Counted from the first letter of the stretch, positions 1-10,409 are shown. The stretch: DNA of 64,000 nucleotides from Myxococcales bacterium (GCA_016793465.1 JAEUJW010000079.1:1-64000), one strand, 5' to 3'. The notes: generated by a model not told the origin, from the letters alone. Made by a program: numbers and translations.

Positions 1-142
1 CGAGATGGTGATGCCGGGCGACAACATCGAGATCACCGTCGAGCTGCACAGCACGATCGCGTGCGAGGACGGTCTCAAGTTCGCCATCCGCGAGGGTGGC
101 AAGACCGTCGGCGCCGGCGTCGTCACCAAGATCATCGAGTAG
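1..142 (+). CDS. tuf: Elongation factor Tu, C-terminal end (partial)
   Basis: The last 46 codons of EF-Tu, the GTPase that carries aminoacyl-tRNA to the ribosome; the 5' part lies outside the window. The reading frame begins at base 2 and ends at TAG 140-142. The tail has the family's closing strand, including '[20 protein letters not shown]'. It is followed 11 nt later by rpsJ, the usual str-to-S10 junction (tuf before rpsJ), so the two probably share a transcript. Confidence 0.95.
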   Translation, partial: EMVMPGDNIEITVELHSTIACEDGLKFAIREGGKTVGAGVVTKIIE

Positions 143-153
143 GAAACACCACC

Positions 154-462
<309 letters not shown>

Positions 463-479
463 CCGGAAAGCCTGCTGCC

Positions 480-1130
480 ATGGCCAAGCTCAAGCTCAAC
501 GACCTGACCGGCGCGCACGTCGGCGACATCGAAGTCGCCGACGCGGTGTTCGCCGCGCCGGTCAAGGAACACCTGCTGTGGGAAGTCGTCCGCTACCAGC
601 GGGCGGCTCGCCGCGCCGGTACCCACAGCACCCAGACCCGCGCCGAGGTCAGCCTGACCGGCAAGAAGTCGATCAAGCAGAAGGGCACCGGCGGCGCTCG
701 TCACGGCTCGCGCCGCGCCAACGTCTTCAAGGGCGGTGGCCAGACCTTCGGGCCCAAGCCGCGCAAGTACGCCTTCCACGTCAACAAGAAGGTCATGGCG
801 AGCGCGCTGCGCACCGCCCTGACCATCCGCGCCCAGGCCGGTGACCTCGTGGTCGTCCGCGACCTCGCGTTGCCGGGGATCAAGACCAAGAACCTGTCGC
901 AGGTCCTCGGCAAGCTCGGCACCCCCAAGGTGCTGGTGGTCGACGCCGGCGACAACAAGAACCTGCGCCTCAGCGCGCGCAACCTCGCCGACTCGAGCTT
1001 CCTCGATGTCCGCGGGATCAACGTCTACGACATCCTGCGCTTCCCCAGGCTGCTCATCTCGGAGGCCTCCCTCCGCCAGATCGAGACCCGCCTGAACAAG
1101 CCCGCGAAGGCGTCGGAGGCCGCAGCATGA
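480..1130 (+). CDS. rplD: 50S ribosomal protein L4
   Basis: L4, 216 aa, a large-subunit protein whose extended loop lines the exit tunnel; in many bacteria it also autoregulates the S10 operon. The loop is visible at about residues 60-95 ('[17 protein letters not shown]'), and the C-terminal Rossmann-like half ends in a short Ala-rich tail. It directly follows rpsJ without rplC in between, which is abnormal for this operon. It overlaps rplW by 4 nt (ATGA). Confidence 0.97.
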   Translation: MAKLKLNDLTGAHVGDIEVADAVFAAPVKEHLLWEVVRYQRAARRAGTHSTQTRAEVSLTGKKSIKQKGTGGARHGSRRANVFKGGGQTFGPKPRKYAFHVNKKVMASALRTALTIRAQAGDLVVVRDLALPGIKTKNLSQVLGKLGTPKVLVVDAGDNKNLRLSARNLADSSFLDVRGINVYDILRFPRLLISEASLRQIETRLNKPAKASEAAA

Positions 1131-1450
1131 CGACCCCGCATCAGATCATCATCCGTCCGGTCATCACTGAGAAGTCGACCGACCTCCAGAGCAACCTCGG
1201 CAAGTACGTGTTCGAGGTCGCCAAGAAGGCCAACAAGATCGAGATCCGCAAGGCGGTCGAGATGGTCTTCGGCGTGCGCGTCGCCGACGTGCACACCATG
1301 GTCGTCCGCGGCGATGTCCGCCGCGTCGGCCGATTCTTCGGTCGCCGCGCCTTCTGGAAGAAGGCGGTGGTCACCCTCCACCCCGGTGACTCGATCGACT
1401 TCTACGGCGAGGCCGAACAACCTTCCCAGGGCACCCAGGCCGCGGAGTAA
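1127..1450 (+). CDS. rplW: 50S ribosomal protein L23
   Basis: L23, 107 aa, sits at the tunnel exit and docks trigger factor and SRP. The family signature '[15 protein letters not shown]' lies at the N-terminus and the K-rich beta-hairpin loop at about residues 60-90. The length is slightly above the common 95-100 aa because of a Gln/Glu-rich tail. The start overlaps the rplD stop by 4 nt, implying coupled translation. Confidence 0.96.
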   Translation: MTTPHQIIIRPVITEKSTDLQSNLGKYVFEVAKKANKIEIRKAVEMVFGVRVADVHTMVVRGDVRRVGRFFGRRAFWKKAVVTLHPGDSIDFYGEAEQPSQGTQAAE

Positions 1451-1455
1451 CCACC

Positions 1456-2280
1456 ATGGGCATCAAGATTTACAGGCCGACCTCGCCCGGTCGGCGCGGG
1501 ATGAGCACCAACGAGCGCGAGGCGATCACCACCGACACGCCGCACCGCCCGCTGGTCTCGCGTCTGCCGAGCCGCGCCGGTCACAACAACTACGGCCGTG
1601 TCACCTCGCGCTTCCGCGGCGGCGGTCACAAGAAGCTGTACCGCCAGATCGACTTCAAGCGCGACAAGTACGGCGTGCCGGGCAAGGTCGCGACAATCGA
1701 GTACGACCCCTACCGCACCAGCTTCATCGCTCTCGTCAACTACGCTGACGGCGACAAGCGCTACATCCTGGCGCCCGAGGGCCTCAGCGTCGGCGACACC
1801 GTGGTCAGCGACCAGGCCGCCGACATCAAGCCGGGCAACAGCCTGCCGCTCAAGATGATCCCGGTCGGTACGGTCATCCACAACGTGGAGATCAAGATCG
1901 GCAAGGGCGGCCAGCTCGTCCGCACCGCAGGCGTCGGCGCCCGCCTCATGGCCCGCGAGGGCGACTGGACGCAGGTCCGTCTGCCGTCCGGCGAGGTCCG
2001 CCGCGTGCACATCAACTGCCGCGCGACAATCGGCGCGCTCAGCAACGGTGACCACAGCCGCGTCAGCCTCGGCAAGGCGGGCCGCACCCGCTGGCTCGGT
2101 CGGCGCCCGCACAACCGCGGCGTCGTCATGAACCCCGTCGACCACCCGATGGGCGGCGGCGAGGGCCGCACATCGGGCGGCCGTCACCCCTGCTCTCCGT
2201 GGGGCATGCTCTCCAAGGGCTACCGCACGCGCCACAACAAGCGGACGCAAGTCTACATCGTCAGCCGCAGGAAGAAGTAA
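1456..2280 (+). CDS. rplB: 50S ribosomal protein L2
   Basis: L2, 274 aa, required for subunit association and close to the peptidyl transferase centre. Full family length. The hallmark C-terminal loop '[20 protein letters not shown]' carries the His conserved in bacteria. It lies 5 nt after rplW in the canonical S10 order. Confidence 0.98.
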   Translation: MGIKIYRPTSPGRRGMSTNEREAITTDTPHRPLVSRLPSRAGHNNYGRVTSRFRGGGHKKLYRQIDFKRDKYGVPGKVATIEYDPYRTSFIALVNYADGDKRYILAPEGLSVGDTVVSDQAADIKPGNSLPLKMIPVGTVIHNVEIKIGKGGQLVRTAGVGARLMAREGDWTQVRLPSGEVRRVHINCRATIGALSNGDHSRVSLGKAGRTRWLGRRPHNRGVVMNPVDHPMGGGEGRTSGGRHPCSPWGMLSKGYRTRHNKRTQVYIVSRRKK

Positions 2281-2282
2281 CC

Positions 2283-2561
2283 ATGCCCCGCTCCGTAAAG
2301 AAAGGCCCGTTCGTCGACGCGCACCTCATCTCGAAGGTCGAGTCGGCGCTGAAGGACGGCAACCGCCGGGTCATCAAGTCCTGGTCGCGGCGTTCGACGA
2401 TCCTCCCGCAGTTCGTCGGCGCCAACGTGATGGTCCACAACGGTCACAAGTGGATCCCGCTCTTCATCACCGAGAACATGGTCGGCCACAAGCTCGGCGA
2501 GTTCGCCCCGACCCGCACCTTCCGCGGGCACTCGGGTGACCGCAAGGCGACCAAGAAGTAA
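2283..2561 (+). CDS. rpsS: 30S ribosomal protein S19
   Basis: S19, 92 aa, a head protein that forms a heterodimer with S13 near the decoding site. The ATG at 2283 directly follows the rplB stop and gives the canonical N-terminus '[15 protein letters not shown]'. An upstream in-frame ATG exists inside rplB but would add an unsupported 28-residue extension. The family motif '[18 protein letters not shown]' closes the protein. Confidence 0.97.
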   Translation: MPRSVKKGPFVDAHLISKVESALKDGNRRVIKSWSRRSTILPQFVGANVMVHNGHKWIPLFITENMVGHKLGEFAPTRTFRGHSGDRKATKK

Positions 2562-2573
2562 GCAGGAATCGCC

Positions 2574-2908
2574 ATGGCCACCGCACGACTCAGCCACGCG
2601 CGTCTGACCCCTCGCAAGGCCCGCATCATCGCGGACCTCATCCGCAATCAGCCGGTCACCGACGCGATCAGCAACCTCCGGTTCCTCCACAAGGCGGGCG
2701 CCAAGCAGTTCTTCAAGCTGCTGGTCTCGGCGGTCGCCAACGCCGAGGACACGGGCGACGTGAACGTCGACAAGCTCGTCGTCTCCAAGGTCACCGTCGA
2801 CCAGGGCCCCACGCTCAAGCGCTGGCGCCCGCGCGCCATGGGCCGCGCCAACCGCATCCTCAAGAAAACCAGCCACATCACCCTCGTCGTGGCGGAGGTC
2901 CGTAGCTA

Positions 2909-2909
<1 letters not shown>
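2574..2909 (+). CDS. rplV: 50S ribosomal protein L22
   Basis: L22, 111 aa, whose beta-hairpin reaches into the exit tunnel (the site of many macrolide-resistance changes). Conserved parts: '[15 protein letters not shown]' near the N-terminus and '[18 protein letters not shown]' in the hairpin. A clean start is preceded by 'AGCAGGAATCGCC'. The TAA stop shares one base with the rpsC ATG (TAATG). Confidence 0.97.
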
Positions 2910-3583
<674 letters not shown>

Positions 3584-3595
3584 GAGGCTACTGCA

Positions 3596-4012
3596 ATGCT
3601 GTCTCCTTCCCGAGTCAAATACCGCAAGGTCCAGAAGAGCCACATGCGGGGCCAGGCCAAGGCCGGCACTGAAGTCAGCTTCGGCGACTTTGGCCTGCAG
3701 ACGGTCGAGTGTGGCTGGCTGACGGCCCGCCAGATCGAGGCCGCCCGTATCGCCATCAACCGCCACGTCAAGCGCGGCGGCAAGCTCTACATCCGCGTGT
3801 TCCCGGACAAGCCGGTGTCGCGCAAGCCGGCCGAGACCCGCATGGGTAAGGGCAAGGGCGCCCCCGACTTCTGGGTCGCCGTTGTCCGCCCCGGCCGAGT
3901 CCTCTACGAGATCGAAGGCATCACCGAGGAACTGGCCCGCGAGGCCTTCCTCCGCGCCCACCACAAGCTGCCGATCAAGACCCGGTTCATCAAGAGGGAT
4001 GGTGGCCTGTGA
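3596..4012 (+). CDS. rplP: 50S ribosomal protein L16
   Basis: L16, 138 aa, contacts the A- and P-site tRNA region of the large subunit. Conserved N-terminus '[11 protein letters not shown]' and the central '[11 protein letters not shown]'-like helix ('[20 protein letters not shown]'). Family length. Its stop overlaps the GTG start of rpmC by 4 nt (GTGA). Confidence 0.97.
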   Translation: MLSPSRVKYRKVQKSHMRGQAKAGTEVSFGDFGLQTVECGWLTARQIEAARIAINRHVKRGGKLYIRVFPDKPVSRKPAETRMGKGKGAPDFWVAVVRPGRVLYEIEGITEELAREAFLRAHHKLPIKTRFIKRDGGL

Positions 4013-4215
4013 AGACCTCGGAAATGCGTGACAAGTCCCCCGAGCAGCTCGTCGAGCTCGAGAAGCAGCTCCGCGACCAGCTCGTCCGCCTGGGCGTCCT
4101 CAAGGCGACCCAGCGCCCCACCAACTCGGCCCAGTTCAGCGCCCTTCGCCGCGACATCGCCCGCATCAAGACGATCGCCCACGAGCGCGCGCTGGCCAGC
4201 AAGGCCGGAAAGTAG
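4009..4215 (+). CDS. rpmC: 50S ribosomal protein L29
   Basis: L29, 68 aa, a two-helix protein beside the tunnel exit. It begins at a GTG overlapping the rplP stop. The motif '[20 protein letters not shown]' is the first helix, and '[16 protein letters not shown]' the second. The start could alternatively be the internal ATG four codons in, which would give the more usual length. Confidence 0.95.
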   Translation: MKTSEMRDKSPEQLVELEKQLRDQLVRLGVLKATQRPTNSAQFSALRRDIARIKTIAHERALASKAGK

Positions 4216-4225
4216 GCAAGACGCC

Positions 4226-4513
4226 ATGAGCGACACCCAAGAACAATCCACGAGCGGGCCGCGCCAGCGTCGCATCCTCATCGGCACCGTGGTCTCGGAC
4301 AAGATGGAGAAGACCATCGTCGTCCAGGTCCAGCGCCGCTACAAGCACCCCCGCTACCGCAAGTACGTCTCGGAGCGTCTGCGCTACAAGGCGCACGACG
4401 AGACGAACCAGGCCAAGGTCGGCGACACGGTCCGCATCGTGTCCTGCCGCCCCCTCTCCCGCGACAAGCGCTGGATGCTCCAGGCCGTCGTCGAGAAAGC
4501 GACGCTCGTATGA
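4226..4513 (+). CDS. rpsQ: 30S ribosomal protein S17
   Basis: S17, 95 aa, an early-assembly OB-fold protein binding 16S rRNA. The core is typical ('[19 protein letters not shown]', '[17 protein letters not shown]'). The first 15 residues are a polar extension beyond the E. coli length. It begins 10 nt after rpmC and overlaps rplN by 4 nt. Confidence 0.97.
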   Translation: MSDTQEQSTSGPRQRRILIGTVVSDKMEKTIVVQVQRRYKHPRYRKYVSERLRYKAHDETNQAKVGDTVRIVSCRPLSRDKRWMLQAVVEKATLV

Positions 4514-4878
4514 TCCAGGTCCAGTCCCTCCTCGACGTCGCCGACAACTCGGGCGCCAGGAAGCTGTTCTGCATCAAGGTGCTCGGCGGGTCCAAGCGTC
4601 GTTATGCGACCGTCGGCGACGTCATCGTCGTCTCGGTCCGCGACGCCCTGCCGAACAGCAAGGTGAAGAAGGGCTCTGTGATGAAAGCCGTCATCGTGCG
4701 CACCCGCAAGGGCGTGCGCCGGCTCGACGGTAGCGTCATCCGCTTCGACACCAACAGCGCTGTGCTCATCGACGCTCAGAAGCAGCCGATCGGCACCCGC
4801 ATCTTCGGACCTGTCGCCCGCGAGCTGCGCCAGAAGAACTACCTGAAGATCATCTCGCTCGCTCCGGAGGTGCTCTAA
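4510..4878 (+). CDS. rplN: 50S ribosomal protein L14
   Basis: L14, 122 aa, forms intersubunit bridges with 16S rRNA. Full length with conserved '[19 protein letters not shown]' and C-terminal '[20 protein letters not shown]'. ATGA overlap with the rpsQ stop; the TAA stop shares its last base with the rplX ATG. Confidence 0.98.
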   Translation: MIQVQSLLDVADNSGARKLFCIKVLGGSKRRYATVGDVIVVSVRDALPNSKVKKGSVMKAVIVRTRKGVRRLDGSVIRFDTNSAVLIDAQKQPIGTRIFGPVARELRQKNYLKIISLAPEVL

Positions 4879-5207
4879 TGCAACGCATCCGTACAGGCGA
4901 CGAAGTCGTCGTCATCGCCGGCAAGCACAAGGGCAACCACGGCAAGGTCCTCAAGGTCCAGCCAGGCGACGAGCCCGAGGACACCCGCGTGGTCGTCCAG
5001 GGCGTCAACATCGTGACGAAGCACGTCAAGCCGAGCCGCGAGAACCCCCAGGGCGGCATCCAAAAGCGCGAGGCGCCCATCCACATCTCCAACGTCATGC
5101 TTGCGGATCCCAAGTCCGGCGATCCGACCCGCGTGCGCTTCAAAACCCTCGAGAACGGCACGAAGGTCCGCATCGCGGTCAAGTCGGGCGAGCAGATCGA
5201 CAAGTAA
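4878..5207 (+). CDS. rplX: 50S ribosomal protein L24
   Basis: L24, 109 aa, an assembly initiator with an N-terminal KOW motif ('[20 protein letters not shown]'). The rest matches the family, including '[19 protein letters not shown]'. Start overlaps rplN by one base. It precedes rplE by 15 nt as in the canonical spc region. Confidence 0.97.
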   Translation: MQRIRTGDEVVVIAGKHKGNHGKVLKVQPGDEPEDTRVVVQGVNIVTKHVKPSRENPQGGIQKREAPIHISNVMLADPKSGDPTRVRFKTLENGTKVRIAVKSGEQIDK

Positions 5208-5222
5208 CCACGGGAAATCGTC

Positions 5223-5882
5223 ATGGCCAAGGCAGCACGCGCAGGTGGGGGCGCACCCACCAAGAAGAAAGAGACCGCCGGGTTCGCGTATAAGTTCCCG
5301 AAGGTCCAGGACGAGCCGGTCAAGCGCGACGAGTCGTACGCGCCGCGTCTCCAGACGCGCTACGTCGACAACGTCCGCCCCGCGCTCTCCAAAGAGTTCG
5401 GCTACAAGAACGCCCTCGTGGTCCCGCGGGTCCAGAAGATCGTGATCAACATCGGTCTCGGTGAGGCGATCCGCCAGCCCAAGCTGCTCGAGCAGGCGTT
5501 CGAGCTGCTCGGCAACATCAGCGGCCAACGGCCGGTGGTCACCCGCGCCAAGAAGTCGATCGCGACGTTCAAGCTCCGCGAGAACATGAAGATCGGGTGC
5601 ATGGTCACCCTGCGCGGGCCGCGGATGTGGGAGTTCCTCGACCGCCTGTTCTCGGTCGCCCTCCCCCGTACCCGCGACTTCCGCGGGGTCAGCCGTAAAG
5701 CCTTCGACGGCCGCGGCAACTTCACGCTCGGCGTCAAGGAAGCCCTCATCTTTCCGGAAGTCGACATCGACAAGCTCGACAAGGTGCCCGGCATGAACAT
5801 CTGCATCCACACCTCGGCCGCCACCGACGAAGAAGGCCGCGCTCTGCTCGAGAAGCTGGGGATGCCGTTCCGGCGCGCATAA
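5223..5882 (+). CDS. rplE: 50S ribosomal protein L5 with N-terminal extension
   Basis: L5, 219 aa, binds 5S rRNA. Ordinary L5 is about 180 aa; here the core starts around residue 40 ('[20 protein letters not shown]'), preceded by a Lys/Ala-rich extension of about 40 residues. The ATG at 5223 has no good internal competitor, so the extension seems real. Core motifs such as '[11 protein letters not shown]' and '[15 protein letters not shown]' are intact. rpsN (S14), which should come next, is absent: rpsH begins 14 nt downstream. Confidence 0.96.
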   Translation: MAKAARAGGGAPTKKKETAGFAYKFPKVQDEPVKRDESYAPRLQTRYVDNVRPALSKEFGYKNALVVPRVQKIVINIGLGEAIRQPKLLEQAFELLGNISGQRPVVTRAKKSIATFKLRENMKIGCMVTLRGPRMWEFLDRLFSVALPRTRDFRGVSRKAFDGRGNFTLGVKEALIFPEVDIDKLDKVPGMNICIHTSAATDEEGRALLEKLGMPFRRA

Positions 5883-5896
5883 GAGGAGATCCCACC

Positions 5897-6292
5897 ATGT
5901 CCATGACCGATCCCATCGCCGACATGCTCACGCGGATCCGCAACGCTGCGGGCGCGCAGCACCCCGCCCTGACCATGCCGGGCAGCAAGCAGAAGCGCCG
6001 CATCGCCGAGATCCTCAAAGAAGAAGGCTACATCGCCGACTTCTCGTGGAAGGACGACGACAAGCAGGGCGAGCTGTCCATCACCCTCAAGTACTCCGGC
6101 GACGAGTCGGCCATCGAGGGCCTCCGCCGCATCTCCACCCCCGGCCAGCGTCGCTACGCCCGCAGCGGCGACATCCCCAAGGTCCACAACGGACTCGGCA
6201 TCCTCATCGTCAGCACCTCGAAGGGCATGATGACCGACCGCGCGGCACGCCGTCAGGGCGTCGGCGGCGAACTCATCTGCAGCGTGTGGTGA
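5897..6292 (+). CDS. rpsH: 30S ribosomal protein S8
   Basis: S8, 131 aa, a 16S rRNA-binding protein of the central domain that also represses the spc operon in E. coli. Signature parts: '[15 protein letters not shown]' at the start and '[20 protein letters not shown]' near the end. A good AGAGGAG ribosome-binding site lies just upstream. It takes the place normally occupied by rpsN. Confidence 0.97.
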   Translation: MSMTDPIADMLTRIRNAAGAQHPALTMPGSKQKRRIAEILKEEGYIADFSWKDDDKQGELSITLKYSGDESAIEGLRRISTPGQRRYARSGDIPKVHNGLGILIVSTSKGMMTDRAARRQGVGGELICSVW

Positions 6293-6314
6293 GCCCTTCT
6301 CGTCGGAGATTGTC

Positions 6315-6857
6315 ATGAGTCGAATCGGCAAATCCCCAGTCAAGATCCCCAAGGGGATCACGGTGTCGGCCAAGGGTCAGACGCTGTCCGTCAAGGGTCC
6401 GCAGGGCACCCTGAACTTCGAGGTCCCCGCGGCCATCGGCGTGAGCGTCAGCGGCGATACGCTCTCGCTCACCCGCTCGGCCGAGGACCGCAGCACCCGT
6501 GCGCTTCACGGTATGGCTCGTGCCATGGCCGCGAACATGGTGACCGGCGTGTCGGTCGGGTTCACCCGGGTGCTCGAGATCGTCGGCGTCGGCTTCCGCG
6601 CCGCCGTCAAGGGCGACGTGGTCGACCTGACCATCGGCTTCTCGCACCCCGTGACCTACAAGTTGCCCGCCGGCGTCAAGGCCGAGGTCGACAAGGACGG
6701 CAAGCTCAACCTGAAGTCGGCCGACCGCGGCCTGCTCGGCAAGGTGGCGGCCGACATCCGCGACTTCCGTCCGCCCGAGCCGTACAAGGGCAAGGGCATC
6801 CGCTACTCCGGCGAGCGCATCGTCCTCAAAGAGGGCAAGGCCCGCGGCAAGAAGTAA
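6315..6857 (+). CDS. rplF: 50S ribosomal protein L6
   Basis: L6, 180 aa, a two-domain protein near the sarcin-ricin loop and factor-binding site. Standard N-terminus 'MSRIGKSPVKIPKG' and C-terminal 'PPEPYKGKGIRYSGE'. Family length. It is followed by a 39-nt spacer before rplR, one of the longer gaps of the cluster. Confidence 0.98.
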   Translation: MSRIGKSPVKIPKGITVSAKGQTLSVKGPQGTLNFEVPAAIGVSVSGDTLSLTRSAEDRSTRALHGMARAMAANMVTGVSVGFTRVLEIVGVGFRAAVKGDVVDLTIGFSHPVTYKLPAGVKAEVDKDGKLNLKSADRGLLGKVAADIRDFRPPEPYKGKGIRYSGERIVLKEGKARGKK

Positions 6858-6896
6858 TCTTCACGGCCCTCGCGGCCTGAACGGGACTAAAAGACC

Positions 6897-7259
6897 ATGC
6901 CCTCGCACAAGGAACAGATCCGGCTGCGCCGCAAGCTCAGCATCCGTCACCGCGTCAGCGGCACCGTCGAGCGCCCCCGCCTCACGGTGTTCCGCAGCAG
7001 CAAGCACATCTACGCCCAGGTCGTCGACGACTCGAAGGCCGTGTCGCTGGCCGCCGTCTCCTCCCTCAGCAAGGAGCTGGCCAAGGCCGGCGAGGAGAAG
7101 ACCAAGCGCGAGCTCGCCGAGCTCGTGGGCGCGGCGATCGCCAAGGCGTGCATCGCCCGCGGCATCACCAAGGTCGTGTTCGACCGCAACGGCTACATCT
7201 ACCACGGCCGCGTCCGCGCGCTCGCCGACGGCGCCCGCGCTGCCGGCCTCGACTTCTAA
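6897..7259 (+). CDS. rplR: 50S ribosomal protein L18
   Basis: L18, 120 aa, binds 5S rRNA together with L5. Conserved segments: 'RRKLSIRHRVSGTVERPRLT' and 'FDRNGYIYHGRVRALADGAR'. Family length, canonical position between rplF and rpsE. Confidence 0.97.
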   Translation: MPSHKEQIRLRRKLSIRHRVSGTVERPRLTVFRSSKHIYAQVVDDSKAVSLAAVSSLSKELAKAGEEKTKRELAELVGAAIAKACIARGITKVVFDRNGYIYHGRVRALADGARAAGLDF

Positions 7260-7277
7260 CCATCCGGAACCCCGCTC

Positions 7278-7775
7278 ATGATCGACGTTGAATCCCTCGG
7301 AGAACTCGTAGACCGCGTGGTCTACATCAACCGCGTCGCCAAGGTGGTGAAGGGTGGCCGCCGCTTCAGCTTCAGCGCCCTGGTCGTCGTCGGCAACGAG
7401 CGCGGCTGGGTCGGCATCGGCTACGGCAAGGCCAAGGAGGTCCCGGAGGCCATCCGCAAGGCCAACGACCTCGCCCGCAAGCACCTGTTCCAGGTCCCGC
7501 TCGCCGGGACGACGGTGCCGCACGAGGTGATCGGCGAGCACGGTGCCGGCCAGGTCCTGCTCCGCCCGGCCTCCCCGGGTACCGGCGTCATCGCTGGCGG
7601 CGCCGTGCGTGCCGTCGTCGAGTGCGCGGGCATCCACGACATCCTCAGCAAGTGCATCGGCACCAACAACCCGCAGAACGTCATCCACGCGACCGTCGAC
7701 GCGCTGAAGCGCCTGCGTGCCCCCGAGTCGGTGGCCCGTCGCCGCGGCCTGCCGGTGGCCGAACTGACCGCGTGA
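7278..7775 (+). CDS. rpsE: 30S ribosomal protein S5
   Basis: S5, 165 aa, a fidelity protein of the mRNA entry channel. The dsRNA-binding-like domain motif '[20 protein letters not shown]' lies at about residues 34-55; the second domain includes '[18 protein letters not shown]'. Family length. Canonical position. Confidence 0.98.
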   Translation: MIDVESLGELVDRVVYINRVAKVVKGGRRFSFSALVVVGNERGWVGIGYGKAKEVPEAIRKANDLARKHLFQVPLAGTTVPHEVIGEHGAGQVLLRPASPGTGVIAGGAVRAVVECAGIHDILSKCIGTNNPQNVIHATVDALKRLRAPESVARRRGLPVAELTA

Positions 7776-7788
7776 GGAGGCAGCGACC

Positions 7789-7977
7789 ATGGCCCTCAAG
7801 CTCAAAGTGACCCTCGTCCGCAGCCCGATCCACCGTGAAGCCTCGCAGAAGGCCACCGTGGTCGGTCTCGGCCTCCGCCACCTCAACCACTCGCGCGTCC
7901 TCGAGGACTCGGCCGCGATCCGCGGCATGATCCGCAAGATCCAGCACCTCGTCACGGTCGAGCCGGCGGACGAATAA
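7789..7977 (+). CDS. rpmD: 50S ribosomal protein L30
   Basis: L30, 62 aa, a small bacterial large-subunit protein. Recognised by '[19 protein letters not shown]' and '[16 protein letters not shown]'. Preceded by a strong GAGGAG Shine-Dalgarno. Canonical position before rplO. Confidence 0.96.
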   Translation: MALKLKVTLVRSPIHREASQKATVVGLGLRHLNHSRVLEDSAAIRGMIRKIQHLVTVEPADE

Positions 7978-8020
7978 CCTCCACGCGCCCTGACAGGCCC
8001 ACCACTCCAGGACCACCACG

Positions 8021-8497
8021 ATGGGTACCACACTCGAAACACTCGCTCCGCCGCCGGGCGCCCGCAAGAAGCGCAAGCGCGTCGGTCGCGGCATCGGCTC
8101 GCGCCGCGGCAAGACCTCGACCCGCGGCGTCAAGGGTCAGCTCGCGCGCCACAACCAGATGCCCGACCACTTCGAGGGCGGCCAGCAGCCGCTCCAGCGC
8201 CGGGTGCCGAAGCGCGGCTTCATCAGCATCCACCGCCTGGAGATCCACGGGGTCAACGTCGGTCGCCTCGAGGGCGCCTTCAAGGCCGGCGAGGACGTCA
8301 CGGTCGAGTCACTCCACGAGCGCAACCTGGTCCCCAAGCGGGCCAAGTTCATCAAGCTCCTGGGCGAGGGCGACCTGAGCACCGCGCTGAAGATCCACCT
8401 CCACGGCGCGAGCGCCGCGGCCCGCCAGAAGGTGGAAGCCGTGGGCGGCAGCATCGAGGTGCTGGCCAAGCCCGGCGACCAGCCGACCGCCGAGTGA
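8021..8497 (+). CDS. rplO: 50S ribosomal protein L15
   Basis: L15, 158 aa, a late-assembly protein. The Gly/Arg/Lys-rich N-terminal tail ('KKRKRVGRGIGSRRGKTSTR') and the globular C-terminal domain are typical. It closes the spc segment: a hairpin terminator follows 24 nt after the stop, so secY is probably not simply cotranscribed. Confidence 0.97.
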   Translation: MGTTLETLAPPPGARKKRKRVGRGIGSRRGKTSTRGVKGQLARHNQMPDHFEGGQQPLQRRVPKRGFISIHRLEIHGVNVGRLEGAFKAGEDVTVESLHERNLVPKRAKFIKLLGEGDLSTALKIHLHGASAAARQKVEAVGGSIEVLAKPGDQPTAE

Positions 8498-8521
8498 GCC
8501 TCGGCACCATGTCCTCCGCCG

Positions 8522-8566
8522 ACATCGACCGCGATCCCAGGCCGGGGTCCGGTCGATGTTCGTTTG
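8522..8566 (+). terminator. Intrinsic terminator after rplO
   Basis: A two-part stem: outer arms ACATCGACC (8522-8530) and GGTCGATGT (8551-8559), inner arms GATCCC (8533-8538) and GGGGTC (8544-8549, one G-U pair), followed by TCGTTTGT. It separates the ribosomal protein genes from secY. Confidence 0.7.
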
Positions 8567-8686
8567 TGGCCCGGAATTTCTGCAAAACGTCAGCCCAGGT
8601 GCCGTTCCCACGGGATTGCGGTACAACGGGCGCGCGGGGCCGGGCGTCAGATCTGGTCCTGAAGTAAGGCAAGCTGGAAACCGCCG

Positions 8687-10003
8687 ATGGGTGTCATCAT
8701 CAACATCTTCAAGCTGCCCGAGCTGCGCAAGCGGGTGCTGTTCACGCTGGCGATGCTGGCCGTGTACCGCTTCGGCGTGTTCGTGGCTTGCCCCGGGGTC
8801 GACCGCACGGTCATGGACAGCATCGTGCGCCAGGGCGCGGGCGGTCTGCTCGGCTACCTGAACATGTTCAGCGGCGGGGCGCTCAGCAACCTGTCGGTGT
8901 TCGCGCTCGGGATCATGCCGTACATCAGCGCGAGCATCATCATGCAGCTGATGACGGCGGTCATCCCGTCGTTCGAGGCGCTCAGCAAGGAAGGCGAGAG
9001 CGGCCGGCGCAAGATCAACCAGTACAGCCGCTACGGCACGGTGTTCCTCTCGGTCATCCAGGGCTGGTTCATGGCCACCTGGCTCGAGTCGCAGAACACG
9101 CCGGGCCAGGCGCTGGTGCTGGATCCGGGCCTCAGCTTCAAGCTGATGACCATCCTGACCCTGACCGCCGGCACCTGCTTCATCATGTGGCTGGGCGAGC
9201 AGATCACCGAGAAGGGCATCGGCAACGGCATCTCGCTCGTGATCTTCGCCGGCATCGTCGCCGACATGCCGGTCGCCCTGTATCAGCTCTGGCAAAAGCA
9301 GCAGGACGACCCCGAGTCGTTCGGCCCGATGTTCCTGGCGATCCTCGCGGCCATCATCGTGTCGGTGATCGCGTTCGTCGTGATCATGGAACGTGGCCAG
9401 CGGCGCATCCAGGTCCAGTACGCCAAGCGCGTGGTCGGCCGGCAGATGTTCGGCGGCAGCGCCAACTACCTGCCGCTGCGCATCAACAGCGCCGGCGTGA
9501 TCCCGCCGATCTTCGCCAGCTCGATCCTCATGTTCCCCAGCCAGATCGCCGGCATGACCGGTTATCTGCCGCTCCAGACCCTGTCGAACGCGCTGCGCTA
9601 CGATGGTTGGCTGTACATCACGGTGTTCGTGGCACTCGTGATCTTCTTCACGTTCTTCTACACGTCGCTGCAGTTCAACCCGGTCGACGTGGCCGACAAC
9701 CTGAAGAAGCAGAACGCCTCAATCCCCGGCATTCGCCCCGGTAAACGGACTGCCGAGTACATCGACTACATCCTGACCCGCCTGACGTTCGCCGGCGCCT
9801 TCTACATCGCCGCCGTCTGCGTGCTGCCGACGTTCCTGCAGACCAAGTTCAACGTGCCGTTCTACTACGGCGGCACCTCGCTGCTGATCGTCGTCGGCGT
9901 GGCCCTCGACACCGCGCAGCAGATCGAGAGCCACCTCGTGACCCGCAGCTACGAGGGCTTCGCCGGCCCCGGTGGCCCCCGCATCCGCGGCCGTCGCGGC
10001 TGA
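8687..10003 (+). CDS. secY: Preprotein translocase subunit SecY
   Basis: SecY, 438 aa, the ten-helix pore of the Sec translocon in the inner membrane, which works with SecE, SecG and SecA. Family length. Conserved pieces include the plug/TM2 segment ('[20 protein letters not shown]'), the cytosolic C4-C5 loop ('[20 protein letters not shown]') and the C5 loop around '[19 protein letters not shown]'. It lies in its usual place after rplO, but it has terminators on both sides and 189 nt of upstream spacer, so it may be its own transcription unit. adk and map, which often follow secY, are absent. Confidence 0.98.
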   Translation: MGVIINIFKLPELRKRVLFTLAMLAVYRFGVFVACPGVDRTVMDSIVRQGAGGLLGYLNMFSGGALSNLSVFALGIMPYISASIIMQLMTAVIPSFEALSKEGESGRRKINQYSRYGTVFLSVIQGWFMATWLESQNTPGQALVLDPGLSFKLMTILTLTAGTCFIMWLGEQITEKGIGNGISLVIFAGIVADMPVALYQLWQKQQDDPESFGPMFLAILAAIIVSVIAFVVIMERGQRRIQVQYAKRVVGRQMFGGSANYLPLRINSAGVIPPIFASSILMFPSQIAGMTGYLPLQTLSNALRYDGWLYITVFVALVIFFTFFYTSLQFNPVDVADNLKKQNASIPGIRPGKRTAEYIDYILTRLTFAGAFYIAAVCVLPTFLQTKFNVPFYYGGTSLLIVVGVALDTAQQIESHLVTRSYEGFAGPGGPRIRGRRG

Positions 10004-10019
10004 CCGACCCATTTCCATG

Positions 10020-10062
10020 GCGCCCGGGTGGCCGCAGCGGCGACCCGGGCGCTCCGTCTTCG
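10020..10062 (+). terminator. Intrinsic terminator after secY
   Basis: A perfect 10-bp stem GCGCCCGGGT (10020-10029) / ACCCGGGCGC (10043-10052) with a 13-nt loop, followed by TCCGTCTT. It sits 16 nt after the secY stop. Confidence 0.7.
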
Positions 10063-10121
10063 CGGCCTTCGGGCTCGAATTCACTGATCCAAACTCACGA
10101 GAAAAGCATCCCGGCGAAACC

Positions 10122-10151
10122 GCCCTGGTCTGGACTTGACAGGGCTTTTTT
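10122..10151 (+). terminator. Second terminator or attenuator upstream of infA
   Basis: Stem GCCCT(G)GTC (10122-10130) with GAC-AGGGC (10138-10145), a single bulged G and a 7-nt loop, followed by six T residues (10146-10151). It lies 27 nt before the infA start, so it could stop read-through from secY or attenuate infA. A TTGACA at 10136-10141 is part of this stem and has no good -10 partner. Confidence 0.6.
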
Positions 10152-10178
10152 GCCACCCTTCCGCGCTCTTTAGGTCAC

Positions 10179-10409
10179 ATGACCGAGTTCCACGCCAACA
10201 CCATCGAGGCAGTCGTGGTCGCTGAGTTGCCCCAGCACCTGTACCGTCTCGAAGCCGGCTCTCCCGAAGCTGTCCTCACGGCCAGCCTCTCGGTGGAAGC
10301 CCGGCGTCGCGGCGTGCACGTGAGGACGGGGCAACGTGTGCTGGTCCAGCGGGCCAGCCTCGATCCAGGCCGCGGCATCATCACGGGATTGGCGCTTCGC
10401 CAGCCGTGA
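10179..10409 (+). CDS. infA: Translation initiation factor IF-1 (divergent)
   Basis: IF-1-like OB-fold protein, 76 aa, which blocks the ribosomal A site during initiation. The pattern '[18 protein letters not shown]' and '[20 protein letters not shown]' follows the IF-1 strands, but several near-invariant features (for example the HISGKMRK segment, here '[11 protein letters not shown]') are replaced. Position before rpmJ-rpsM is the classical infA place, which supports the call. Whether it is the main IF-1 or the genome has a second copy cannot be seen here. Confidence 0.85.
   Translation: MTEFHANTIEAVVVAELPQHLYRLEAGSPEAVLTASLSVEARRRGVHVRTGQRVLVQRASLDPGRGIITGLALRQP

Noticed and set aside
10136..10141. 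TTGACA as the -35 box of an infA promoter
   Set aside because: It is part of the stem of a terminator and has no -10 box at 16-18 nt.
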